DNA of 64,000 nt, taken from DFXE01 sp032054765 (GTDB lineage Bacteria > Bacteroidota > Bacteroidia > Bacteroidales > Tannerellaceae). Position 1 is the stretch's first letter. The number at the start of each line of letters is the position of its first letter. The DNA lies in contig DAMBSC010000011.1 of assembly GCA_032054765.1 (NCBI GenBank), positions 124,001 to 188,000 of the forward strand, written 5' to 3'. This document shows, in pieces, positions 43,447 through 51,828 of the stretch. The notes beneath the pieces are model-generated. The model ran no database searches. It had not been told where the DNA came from and saw only the letters and a list, made by a program, of their open reading frames with translations. The position numbers and the translations under genes were made by a program.

Positions 43447-45381
43447 TTAATTGTTTTCATTCTCTAAAAGTAACTTTTTAACCTCCTCGCGCATCTCAAG
43501 GATAGCCGTTGTTTTCACTTTTGGCTCTTTAGTAAGAACTGAATCAATAGCAGATCGTAATTTTTCAGGATCATAAAATTGGGGTTCTGCGTATAGTTTT
43601 GCTAGTAAATAGTATGGATAGATACGTTCAGGTAAGATGTTTAAAGCGTAGCCTAAATGCCTTTCAGCTTCTTTATAGGCTCCTAAAACTTGTTCGTTTT
43701 TAGCAATCATATACCAAATCATAGGATCGGAACTTAAAAGCGAGGCTCGCTGCAACAATATATTTGCTTCTGTAAAATGATTTGTTTTACTGAGGCTTTG
43801 TGCATATTCAAAAAGAAATTCCGGTTTATGATTTAAGTAAGAATATAATTCAGCATATTTGGGAAAAGCAACCTCATAAGCCTTGTTATTATATAACATC
43901 TTTACGCTATTCCACTCTTTATATGCCTGATAACGATCCTGCTGTAAATAGAAGATTATAAATGAAGCTATTGCAGCAAATAGAGCCACATATGAAATGT
44001 TTAATTGATACTTGGAACGTGTACGTATGGAATAACAGGGTTCGGCAACACAGATAACTGATAAAAAAATCAATAGGATCCAAAACGAGGGCAATTGTAA
44101 AGGATAAGAAGAATTTGCAAAAATAGCAAAGGCTAATATACCTCCTGCGGCACCGATTCTCCTGTTCTTAATACCATGATAAAAACAATATCCTAACCAT
44201 AACAGAAAACAGACTAATCCTGGAATACCTTGTTCTAAACCAATTTGTAGGAATTCATTAAAAGCGTATTCAGGACAGCCGGCTATCAGTTTCTCTGTTT
44301 GTGAAGCTTTTCCTGATTCAAAATAGTTAGCCTGTTCTTGAGCATAAGCGGCAGGAAAACCTCCTAAACCTGTGCCTGTTATTGACTGTTCCATGATAGC
44401 GTGTCCTGTAATTTTCCACATTAGTAAACGACCATCTGCAGAATCTTTTTTTAGCAGATAAATGGCAATTGAACCCAATACCAGACAAAGAATGAAAAGT
44501 CCTGATAAGGAGAGCGCCCATTTTTTATGTTTTCTCCAGAAACTTTTTGTTTTTTTCCAACCGAAGCGTTGTGTCCAATATACCCAACAACACGAAATAA
44601 TAGCCGCTAACCAGGCCGAACGGCTCATTCCTGCAGGAAGAACCAACAGTATTATTACAAGACATACCCAGGATAAATAATACAAGATGGTTGTGTAATG
44701 CCACCAGGCTTGTTTCTTTTGTTTACCAATACGAAGAATAAAGCTTAAAGCAACAGGAAGTATAATTGCTAAATAACCGGAGTATGGTCCGGGATTATAG
44801 AAAGAACCGGTCAAACGGAAAAGATAATGGGTTGATCCTCTATACCCATAAAGTTGCTCCAGCCCCCAGTAAGCTTCTATCAACCCTATCAATAATATAA
44901 AAGCAAGAAAAAACAATTTTAGAGAAGGATACATCTTTAAAATTACACGAAGCATAAACCACAACAAAATCAATTGCCCTCCAAAAAGAAGTTTATCCGG
45001 TTCCGGATGTAATTGCCAATTATAAGTAAGTAAAGTAATTGCTAAAAAAAGTACAATAAAAATGTCTGGTAAAATAATGTTTATAAAGTTTGTGTTTTTC
45101 AATAAATGATCTGTGCCATTCTGCGCCTGTCTGCATATTGGCTTTGACCGCTCTTCGATTCCGTGTATAATAATACTTAGTAAAGTTATTATAGCAAAAA
45201 TAAATATCACTTTATGAAATCCAAAGACTTTCCCCATTACCAATCCATTAACTAATGACGGATCGGTGATAAATACGGTAGAAAGGATCAAAATCCCTCC
45301 TAAAGCAGGAAAGATAGCCCATGCATTCCCTTCAAGAGTGAAACAAAACCTTTCTGCTTTTTGCTTTCTGCTTTCTACCAT
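43447..45381 (-). CDS. O-antigen ligase/polymerase-like membrane protein with C-terminal TPRs
   Basis: This 644-residue protein has about eleven to twelve hydrophobic helices in its first 460 residues. It carries the Wzy_C-type region with LTGSFYNPGPYSGYLAIILPVALSF, DGRLLMWKITGHAIMEQSITGTGLGGFPAAYAQEQ and AFNEFLQIGLEQGIPGLVCFLLWLGY. A periplasmic TPR tail follows at about 510-630 (AFPKYAELYSYLNHKPEFLFEYAQSLSKTNHFTEANILLQRASLL). Such proteins polymerise or transfer lipid-linked glycans, or act as protein O-glycan ligases. The first codons (ESRKQKAER) are encoded by a 7-bp tandem repeat, so the functional start may be later. It is 9 bp downstream of lepB. Confidence 0.85.
   Translation of the reverse strand: MVESRKQKAERFCFTLEGNAWAIFPALGGILILSTVFITDPSLVNGLVMGKVFGFHKVIFIFAIITLLSIIIHGIEERSKPICRQAQNGTDHLLKNTNFINIILPDIFIVLFLAITLLTYNWQLHPEPDKLLFGGQLILLWFMLRVILKMYPSLKLFFLAFILLIGLIEAYWGLEQLYGYRGSTHYLFRLTGSFYNPGPYSGYLAIILPVALSFILRIGKQKKQAWWHYTTILYYLSWVCLVIILLVLPAGMSRSAWLAAIISCCWVYWTQRFGWKKTKSFWRKHKKWALSLSGLFILCLVLGSIAIYLLKKDSADGRLLMWKITGHAIMEQSITGTGLGGFPAAYAQEQANYFESGKASQTEKLIAGCPEYAFNEFLQIGLEQGIPGLVCFLLWLGYCFYHGIKNRRIGAAGGILAFAIFANSSYPLQLPSFWILLIFLSVICVAEPCYSIRTRSKYQLNISYVALFAAIASFIIFYLQQDRYQAYKEWNSVKMLYNNKAYEVAFPKYAELYSYLNHKPEFLFEYAQSLSKTNHFTEANILLQRASLLSSDPMIWYMIAKNEQVLGAYKEAERHLGYALNILPERIYPYYLLAKLYAEPQFYDPEKLRSAIDSVLTKEPKVKTTAILEMREEVKKLLLENENN
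45351..45378. repeat. Four heptamers at the start of the O-antigen-ligase-like gene
   Basis: On the plus strand the units are TTTCTGC, TTTTTGC, TTTCTGC, TTTCTAC. They encode residues 2-10 of the gene on the minus strand. There is no inverted partner arm nearby. Confidence 0.7.
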
Positions 45382-45390
45382 ATTATTGAA

Positions 45391-46284
45391 TCACTTTATT
45401 CTCTTTAGAAATCTATCCCATCTGAACTTGTCAGTATATGGATCAACAGATTTCCAGATAATCCACGCTTTCCCCACAATATACTCTTCCGGCAATAATC
45501 CCCAATAACGAGAATCCTGCGAATCTTCCGTACGATCTCCGGCTGTAAAGTAATAATTCTTTTGAAACAGATATTCATTTATTGGTTTGTTATTCAGGTA
45601 TACAAAAGAATCTCTATATTCTAAATGTGTTTTCTGTTCGAATTCTATTGCTTTTTTGTAAAGAATATAGTTAGTTCGGTTCATAACAATTCGGTCTCCT
45701 TTTTTAGGAATATAGAAAGGACCGAAATTTTTGATATTCCAACCGATAATGGAGTCGTAAGGAAAGGTATTGAAAACCTCATCTGGCAATTCACTATTAT
45801 CCTGTTCCGAAACATAGTGTTGAGAATCCCGGTTACCCAAAGGTGCGTCTATCCCTTTCACTGAGTAAACCCCATTTTGAATAACCACCGTATCCCCCGG
45901 TAAGCCGATACACCGTTTGATATGGTACTGCATAATATGCATTTCAATCTTATCCCAGGTTCGAGAATGTACAAAATGGTAAACAATAATATCATTTCGT
46001 TTTATCTTACGTATCCCCGGTGTACGGTAAATGGTTACCTGTTCATTGTTCATAGAGGCAAAAATATTAAACAACCTCGCCCCGGGAATTAATTTAGTTA
46101 CCAACACATGATCTCCTGTAATCAGGCTTGGCTCCATTGACCGGCTTGGTATTTTAAAGGAAGTAAAGAAGAAAAATTGAACAAAAAGTAAAAATAAAAA
46201 CAGTAAACATCCCCAATATAGAATATTGACAACAAGCGAGATAATCTTCTTGCCCCATTTTGTTTTTATTTCTTGACTTGACAT
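45391..46284 (-). CDS. lepB: Signal peptidase I
   Basis: This 297-residue type I signal peptidase (family S26) has an N-terminal helix at about 15-40. The catalytic Ser49 lies in IPSRSMEPSL, and the general-base Lys123 lies in HIKRCIGLPGDTV. The late GDRTEDSQDSRYWG box is kept. The start at 46284 (MSSQEIKTKW) is preferred over an upstream in-frame start. It removes signal peptides at the outer face of the inner membrane. Confidence 0.95.
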   Translation of the reverse strand: MSSQEIKTKWGKKIISLVVNILYWGCLLFLFLLFVQFFFFTSFKIPSRSMEPSLITGDHVLVTKLIPGARLFNIFASMNNEQVTIYRTPGIRKIKRNDIIVYHFVHSRTWDKIEMHIMQYHIKRCIGLPGDTVVIQNGVYSVKGIDAPLGNRDSQHYVSEQDNSELPDEVFNTFPYDSIIGWNIKNFGPFYIPKKGDRIVMNRTNYILYKKAIEFEQKTHLEYRDSFVYLNNKPINEYLFQKNYYFTAGDRTEDSQDSRYWGLLPEEYIVGKAWIIWKSVDPYTDKFRWDRFLKRIK

Positions 46285-46392
46285 AATAAGGAAAAAAGTT
46301 CTATTTATTTTTTGCAAATTAAAATTGACTGTATAATAACAAGAATTGATTCTGCTGTATTTTTACTGTAATTTACATAGATGAATTCATTA

Positions 46393-46770
46393 TCATAGGT
46401 TGCAAGAGGGTAAGTCATCATGTTCAATACTAATCAAAAGATATTGTTTTGTGTTCTTATTATAATTGAATGAATATCTTTTTTCTCTGTAAAAATCAAG
46501 TTGCAAAACATCCTCAGTAAAGTTGTATTTTAAGGACTTAAAATACTTTTCTTCGGCAGAGTAAAATATTAGTTTTTTAGTAGATATATCCATTATAATA
46601 ATATTCTCTGTTTTTTTCTTTATATTAAAACCCTCTTTAATTGACCCAATTTCACGATATTCCATTGTTTGCGTTTTCTTATCTATACAAGAAAAACAAC
46701 AATACTTATTTACACAGTTTTGACCAACAACTTCAAGGGGGCAATTTAAAGTGGCCGAAAGGGGGCACAT
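46393..46770 (-). pseudogene. Small ORF of unknown function with a 5' end inside mobile-element-like sequence
   Basis: An open frame of 125 codons ends at 46393. Its first roughly 13 codons read through the repeated AAGGGGGCA sequence at 46735-46771, so the natural 5' end has probably been replaced. An internal ATG at 46665 would give a 90-residue protein starting MEYREIGSIKEGF. The C-terminal half (KLIFYSAEEKYFKSLKYNF, LLISIEHDDLP) is strand-like and matches no family I know. It may be a truncated gene related to the neighbouring DUF4221/NVEALA locus. Confidence 0.45.
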
Positions 46771-46790
46771 TCACTGGAATTTCCACTGAT
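46735..46790. mobile_element. Possible relic of an insertion-sequence end (IS21-like terminal repeats)
   Basis: Two copies of AAGGGGGCA followed by an ATT-containing stretch lie at 46735-46746 and 46759-46771, 24 bp apart. A perfect TGGAA-T-TTCCA dyad follows. Repeated terminal binding sites of this style are known for IS21-family elements in Bacteroidetes. No transposase gene is present, so this is at best a remnant. The adjacent gap to 46935 shows nothing else. Confidence 0.35.
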
Positions 46791-46935
46791 CTTCAATTTT
46801 AGGATCTATTTTGAATTCTAGTTTTTTTATAACTGCATAACAACATTTTCCAATAAGTATTCTATCCTGCCGCCGTCCGTTTTCATCCTATTTTCACTAT
46901 ACCGGCTTTCGAGAATGAGTCTTCGTATGAAAGCG

Positions 46936-48075
46936 TTAATTCTTCGTTAACGTGAACATCCTAAAACTTAGAATATCGTCGGAGAAGTTGGGGTTGAAAG
47001 CGTGACTATCACTGATATAAAGCCCATCTTCGCGAATAAACATAACTGTAGAATTGTAGGTGTAATCGGGAAATAAGGTTTCACCAATCACAGTAAAATT
47101 CTTGTCGAGGATAACTATAGAGAAATTCTTGCGCCCATATTGCAACAATTCCATGGCCTCACGATCGCCCATAAATTCTATTTCAGTTTCGGGATAAGCA
47201 ATCCGGTAATAAACATCCCGATACGTATCATATAGTAGATTTCCGTATTCAGGATTTTCGCATGCGTCCTTAAGCGTTGTGTTGCCATAATCATCCAACA
47301 GTTTTACTTTCTTGATATATTTGCTTTTAATAGATAGTTTACGCATAGATTGATAATCTTTTGGAATAACACGAATATTCTCTTCATAATAAAAGGAATA
47401 CACAAAATTTTCCCCATCAAAACAACAACTCATCCCATTTTCAATACCTGCTTTTTTGGCTGTGTTATCAGCACCTGGAAATTTCGGATATTCAAACGGA
47501 AGGGCGCTGACAGTATGTTCTTTTATATCTATTACAGCGGCGAAAGGATTGAATTTCGCCCACCGGTTACACGAAGGTGTGAAGTAAAGACTATCAGTAA
47601 AAATAACCATCGGTTTGTATACTGCTGTATTAGAGTTATAATTTGCAAGCTGCAAACCTTCTATTGTTGTTTCATATGATATTTTATCTATAACTATAGC
47701 CTCCTTGTTTACGATTGCTATTTCCGGTGCTCCTGAAACTGTAAGAAATATACTGTCCAAATTCTTAATGAAATATCCGGAAAAGAATCCTACTCCATTA
47801 TTCCCGCTTACATCCGGCTTTATTCTGAACGCAAGTTTACTTGTTGCCATATCATAGAAAAGGATGTCATTTTGACCCCGATTCTGAAACGTCAGGTATT
47901 CCTTTCCATTCTCATCCGTGAAAAGGTATAATGCTCGAATCATATTCTTTGTATGCGCGTCCAGATCGAATGTCAGTGTTTTTTCTGACTTTTCCAAAGA
48001 AAAATGGGCATTCTTATTTTTGTCGTTGCATGAAAAGGCAACTAAAATAAAAAAATATATCAATAGTCTATCCAT
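46936..48075 (-). CDS. DUF4221 family lipoprotein (beta-propeller-like)
   Basis: This 379-residue lipoprotein has lipobox FSC (Cys16). Repeated beta strands suggest a propeller: GKEYLTFQNRGQNDILFYDM, GYFIKNLDSIFLTVSG, SLYFTPSCNRWAKFNPFAAVIDI, and the terminal TVMFIREDGLYISDSHAFNPNFSDDILSFRMF. The family is found in Bacteroidales next to NVEALA peptides and is uncharacterised. It lies 63 bp downstream of the NVEALA gene, separated by an AT-rich hairpin. A possible role is binding or sensing the peptide at the outer membrane; that is inference. Confidence 0.8.
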   Translation of the reverse strand: MDRLLIYFFILVAFSCNDKNKNAHFSLEKSEKTLTFDLDAHTKNMIRALYLFTDENGKEYLTFQNRGQNDILFYDMATSKLAFRIKPDVSGNNGVGFFSGYFIKNLDSIFLTVSGAPEIAIVNKEAIVIDKISYETTIEGLQLANYNSNTAVYKPMVIFTDSLYFTPSCNRWAKFNPFAAVIDIKEHTVSALPFEYPKFPGADNTAKKAGIENGMSCCFDGENFVYSFYYEENIRVIPKDYQSMRKLSIKSKYIKKVKLLDDYGNTTLKDACENPEYGNLLYDTYRDVYYRIAYPETEIEFMGDREAMELLQYGRKNFSIVILDKNFTVIGETLFPDYTYNSTVMFIREDGLYISDSHAFNPNFSDDILSFRMFTLTKN

Positions 48076-48105
48076 AAATATAATTATTTAAATTAAGCAC
48101 CACTT

Positions 48106-48133
48106 AAAATATTAAGATGGTACTTAATATTTT
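48106..48133 (-). terminator. AT-rich hairpin directly after the NVEALA gene
   Basis: The 11-bp perfect stem AAAATATTAAG/CTTAATATTTT has a 6-nt loop and starts 5 bp after the NVEALA stop. It may attenuate transcription into the DUF4221 gene or stabilise the 3' end of a short peptide mRNA. Confidence 0.45.
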
Positions 48134-48138
48134 ATCCA

Positions 48139-48369
48139 TTAATAATCACAAGGAGCGCAACCCTCGAGTCCAGAGTCACAACATTCCCAATCATTAAACC
48201 TATTAATCCAACATGACCCATTTATTTTTTCACAATCACTAGCCAATGCTTCCACATTTGCTAATACCAGATCGCTCAGGGTTATTTCATTTTTGTTTTG
48301 TATCATGTTCCATCCTGCTGCAACAGCGATTACTGCTATCATTACAATTCCTATAATTTTTTTCTTCAT
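48139..48369 (-). CDS. NVEALA family small exported cysteine-rich peptide
   Basis: This 76-residue precursor has a basic N-terminus and one hydrophobic helix at about 5-19 (IIGIVMIAVIAVAAG). The family motif NVEALA is at residues 38-43, followed by a 33-residue tail with six cysteines (46, 53, 63, 64, 71 and 74). The family (Pfam NVEALA) is restricted to Bacteroidetes and of unknown function. The motif is thought to mark a leader/mature boundary, though processing is not shown here. The neighbours are DUF4221 downstream and a thioredoxin-like/DUF1573 protein upstream. Confidence 0.9.
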   Translation of the reverse strand: MKKKIIGIVMIAVIAVAAGWNMIQNKNEITLSDLVLANVEALASDCEKINGSCWINRFNDWECCDSGLEGCAPCDY

Positions 48370-48508
48370 GATTATAATTTTTTATTATCAATAATTTAAA
48401 TTTTTTATAAAGTATCTCCATACTACTGTTCTTCAATGAAGACATCCTAAAAATTTAATTTACTCTTATCTTTGCCGACACCTCCTTTCTTTGTTTGAAG
48501 GAACAAAT

Positions 48509-48552
48509 GGGGAGCTTGCTTTACTGTTTATAACCTACTTGGCAATGCTCCC
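48509..48552 (-). terminator. Hairpin between the DUF1573 and NVEALA genes
   Basis: On the minus strand GGGAGC-a-TTGC (48552-48542) pairs with GCAAGCTCCC (48519-48509), with one bulge and a roughly 22-nt loop, followed by ATTTGTT. It lies just after the DUF1573 stop. It probably ends that transcript, so the NVEALA gene would have its own promoter. The rest of the gap (48370-48508) is AT-rich. Confidence 0.5.
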
Positions 48553-48560
48553 TTTCTTGC

Positions 48561-49442
48561 TCATTTTTGAGCTTGTCCCCTTATTTTCATTTTTATTGGT
48601 TTATCTGTGTTGCACCTTACGGTGATTACTTCATTAAAGAATCCGGTATCTTTGGGACTCATTTCTATTTCTACTTGTAGTGTTTCTCCTGGATTGGCTG
48701 GTTTTTTATCAAAGGTAGCCTTTGCGCATCCGCAGGTAGTAGTAGTTCCCAAAATAACTAAAGGATGATCTCCGGTATTTTGTATATTAAATGTTGCTGC
48801 TCTGGTTTCTGTTACAGGAAAAATTCCCATATTTACTTCCGTTCTATCTACTTCGGCTGTTGTTTGTATTGCCAGATTTGCCGGATCTTCCTGATCGGTA
48901 ACCTGTTTCAGATATAAATCCCTGACAGCCAGGTTATGTACCGGATTCCCCAATACCACGACTTTATTGTCCTTATCCAATAGGAAGGTTTGAAAAGTCA
49001 TATCGGAAGGAAATTTATTTAGCTTGTTTAACTTGTCTTCCTTATCGATGCAAACCGGTATATCAAACTTATCTCTTTTTAAAAGATAAATAGTCTCTTT
49101 ATAGTCTTTGGAATGGAAGAAAAAGAGAAAAGGGATGGTTCCTCCGGTAATAGAATCGGTATGCTCCATCAATTCTTTCCATTTGTGAAGTTGTAGTTTA
49201 CAACTGGTACAACCGATCGAATCTACATATACTAATATTTTATAATCAGATTCCGGCAGTTGATAGTCTACCGTATCAGTCATATAACGGGTAAAGATGA
49301 TATCGGAAGGAAAAGTAATTTCTTTCCCCTTCCATTCGGTTACTAAACGGGCGATCTCTTTCCGGCTGTCTTTATCTTTACAGGATAAAATAAATACCAG
49401 AAGAAGTAATAGTGAAACACCTTTTATTAATTTTTTATCCAT
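48561..49442 (-). CDS. Thioredoxin-like plus DUF1573 lipoprotein
   Basis: This 293-residue lipoprotein starts at 49442 with a signal ending FILSC (Cys21). Residues 65-180 look like a thioredoxin-fold domain with CTSC (Cys78, Cys81) in VDSIGCTSCKLQLHKW and a later FDIPVCIDKED strand. The C-terminal DUF1573 domain (about 195-293, FNIQNTGDHPLVILGTTTTCGCAKATF) is an ASH/Ig-like sandwich. It could reduce, oxidise or carry cysteine-rich partners in the periplasm. Its gene is 2 bp after the transglutaminase-like gene. Confidence 0.85.
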   Translation of the reverse strand: MDKKLIKGVSLLLLLVFILSCKDKDSRKEIARLVTEWKGKEITFPSDIIFTRYMTDTVDYQLPESDYKILVYVDSIGCTSCKLQLHKWKELMEHTDSITGGTIPFLFFFHSKDYKETIYLLKRDKFDIPVCIDKEDKLNKLNKFPSDMTFQTFLLDKDNKVVVLGNPVHNLAVRDLYLKQVTDQEDPANLAIQTTAEVDRTEVNMGIFPVTETRAATFNIQNTGDHPLVILGTTTTCGCAKATFDKKPANPGETLQVEIEMSPKDTGFFNEVITVRCNTDKPIKMKIRGQAQK

Positions 49443-49444
49443 AA

Positions 49445-51502
49445 TTACCACCAATTTTGTTTGTTGTTCTCATACGTGAAAGGGCGATGCTCTTTACCTC
49501 TTGTATGGTTATGAAGCCTGAGTAGTGTCTGATCCGGAATTCTGGTATATACTAAACTGCTGTTTTCTTTACCTGCTTGTTGTCCTAAGGAAGCCCAATT
49601 CCCTTTATTCCAATAATAAAGTTCATATAGTTCGCCGGGAACAATCCGGTTATCATCATTCCGGGGATAGAAGGTGATACGGGTTAATTTTTGAGGGGTA
49701 CCAAAATCAATACCAATGTATCGTTCTTTTTCGTCGGGATTATAAAAGAAGTAACTAACCCGGTCATCATCAAACGCATTTTTTACCGGATTAGCTAATG
49801 TGCCAGTATTTCCAATAAATTCTCCTTGTAGGAGAACTTCATTCCCGTTTTCATCTTCTCCCCAAAACTCTATATCGCCTACTCCCCATGTATCATATTC
49901 ACTTAAAGTGTATTTATTCAATTCAGGAAATCTATAGATTCCATATCTTACAGGTTTCTCTAAAGACACATTTATATGCTTTACATAATAAGGCGTTTCA
50001 TCTATGGAATGAATAGTTACCGTATCGGATAGATCCGAGTGGTTAGCCACCTGGAACTGACTGTTTAACATTGTACTAGCCTGATGAATGGTGATTGTTT
50101 TGTAAGGTGTCTTGCTGTATAAAGTAGCTTCTCCAATGGTATATGTATCATCATTATATAATTCTCTGATTTCTCCTTCTTCTGTAAGGATAAAAGGATT
50201 GCCAGCAGGGACAATCTTCTTATTTATATAATAGGCAGGTAGATATAGTATATTCATTCCGATATGTTTGAAAGAGCCAGTTCTGTTTTTTACTATACTC
50301 CAATCAACGGGGTTCCAACTTCCTACATCATAACAACATAGATATACATACTGCTTTTTGTGTGGATTGCTATTAAGCTTGATTTGAATGTCGGTAGTTT
50401 TGATATACTCTTTTGTTACATCTTTTAATCCTGCATTCATAAAGTAGGAGGGAATATCTTCTGTAGCCTGTAATGCAAGGCTACTTTCCTGAACCTCAAA
50501 TGTTTCCTGATAGACTTTAGGTACGGTACGGCTACTTTGAATAGGAAGGAAATCAGGAATCCCTTTATCCGGCGAAATATATTTACGTGTCCAGAACATA
50601 CAACTGATTATTTCATCATCAGATGTATGGTATTGTGCTTTGGTATTATTGTTATATAGGGTTCGGATAGTATCTAATCCGATCGTTTCTGTCCAGAAAT
50701 GCTGATGCCCGTAGTTAGCCCATCCCGGAATTTTGATCAAAGTCGCGGGAATACCCATAGATCGTAATGCGGTAATTTTATAATAGTTGTATTCCAGGCA
50801 TTGACCTAGTTGTGTTCTTACCACATTTTTAAAAGTTGTTGGTAATAAGAAACCATAATCATTCAGGTAGAATAACCATTCCTGAACAAATGTGGTATCG
50901 ATATTGGTGGAGATACAATTAAAAGCTTCCTTTAGAGAGAGATTTTTATCCGTCATCCATCCATATTTGTTTTTGAAATAAGCATTTGTTCCATCCCAAT
51001 AGCTATTTCCTGCCTTATAGGGAAGTATATACCTGCAGAAGGTTTCGAAATCAACTTCAGAAGACCAGGGATACATATTCCATGCTTCAAAAGCATGATC
51101 AATCTGTTTAATTAAAAAATCACCGGAAATTGTAGTCGCGTCAGGGGTGTAAGTATGCTTACCAGATATTTGCTTTTTTTCTACCTTGTCGCAGGCAATA
51201 TAAACTCCCTGAACCCCGTAAGATCCATGTTCATTCAGATAGGATTCCAAGGCATCATAATAAGGTTCTTTTTCTTTGATCGATGATTCTACAATTGAAT
51301 ATTTACCAAACATATTTTCAATCAGAAAGCGAGTAGCTCTGATTTTTAGAGAATCTTCTTTATAGTGATTTAATACCTTCTCTAACTCAGAACGGTTTTC
51401 CCCGGCAGAAACCATTACCTCATTGAATAATTGATCATTCAAATTACTGGTAGTACATGAGGTAATAATAGTAAAAGCTATATACAAGCTTATTTTTTTC
51501 AT
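49445..51502 (-). CDS. Transglutaminase-like lipoprotein with C-terminal discoidin-like domain (paralogue 2)
   Basis: This 685-residue lipoprotein has lipobox ITSC (Cys16). A helical N-terminal part starts with the shared AGENRSELEKVLNHYKEDSLK. A transglutaminase-like core follows, with candidate catalytic Cys235 (QLGQCLEYNYYKITALRSMGIPATL) and His266/His268 (GHQHFWTE). The C-terminus holds beta domains including a discoidin (F5/8-C)-like module (AFDDDRVSYFF, IGIDFGTPQKLTRITFYPRNDDN). It ends TYENNKQNWW. The domain order suggests a surface enzyme or scaffold acting on peptides or glycans. The paralogue lies at 51829. Confidence 0.85.
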   Translation of the reverse strand: MKKISLYIAFTIITSCTTSNLNDQLFNEVMVSAGENRSELEKVLNHYKEDSLKIRATRFLIENMFGKYSIVESSIKEKEPYYDALESYLNEHGSYGVQGVYIACDKVEKKQISGKHTYTPDATTISGDFLIKQIDHAFEAWNMYPWSSEVDFETFCRYILPYKAGNSYWDGTNAYFKNKYGWMTDKNLSLKEAFNCISTNIDTTFVQEWLFYLNDYGFLLPTTFKNVVRTQLGQCLEYNYYKITALRSMGIPATLIKIPGWANYGHQHFWTETIGLDTIRTLYNNNTKAQYHTSDDEIISCMFWTRKYISPDKGIPDFLPIQSSRTVPKVYQETFEVQESSLALQATEDIPSYFMNAGLKDVTKEYIKTTDIQIKLNSNPHKKQYVYLCCYDVGSWNPVDWSIVKNRTGSFKHIGMNILYLPAYYINKKIVPAGNPFILTEEGEIRELYNDDTYTIGEATLYSKTPYKTITIHQASTMLNSQFQVANHSDLSDTVTIHSIDETPYYVKHINVSLEKPVRYGIYRFPELNKYTLSEYDTWGVGDIEFWGEDENGNEVLLQGEFIGNTGTLANPVKNAFDDDRVSYFFYNPDEKERYIGIDFGTPQKLTRITFYPRNDDNRIVPGELYELYYWNKGNWASLGQQAGKENSSLVYTRIPDQTLLRLHNHTRGKEHRPFTYENNKQNWW

Positions 51503-51828
51503 AATATTATATTAGCTTTATTCCAGTGTATAATTCTTTCGAAAATGAATTGTTTTTAGCAACTGAGTTTATGGTGTGTAATATAAGAATAAAATTCAAA
51601 TAAGCGTCAAAATAGTTGCAAAAAAATGATGATATTTTATTGATATTTTTATTTGTATCAAAAACATTATTATATTGCCATTATATGGTAATATTGATAA
51701 AGATGAAGGTAAAAAACATCTTGTTCAGCTTGTAAAGCGAATACGTAATGAAGTATTGATTTTGGTTCCTGGAAATAATATCTGTCAAGGAAAAAGGATA
51801 TCACAAATCGTAACCTATCATCATTTGT
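51503..51828. other. 326-bp AT-rich gap between the two transglutaminase-like genes
   Basis: I see no gene, terminator or repeat here. A 62-codon plus-strand frame (51675-51863) runs into the coding sequence of the next gene antisense and has no supporting features. The region presumably carries the promoter of the gene at 49445-51502. Confidence 0.6.

Noticed and set aside
45100..45165. Possible inserted repeat in the O-antigen-ligase-like gene (ERSKPICRQAQNG segment)
   Set aside because: It looks unlike the surrounding membrane sequence, but no second copy is present in the window to support a repeat.
46393..46734. Intact small regulatory gene
   Set aside because: No recognisable domain, and the frame's start lies within mobile-element-like sequence, so I treat it as a likely truncated gene.
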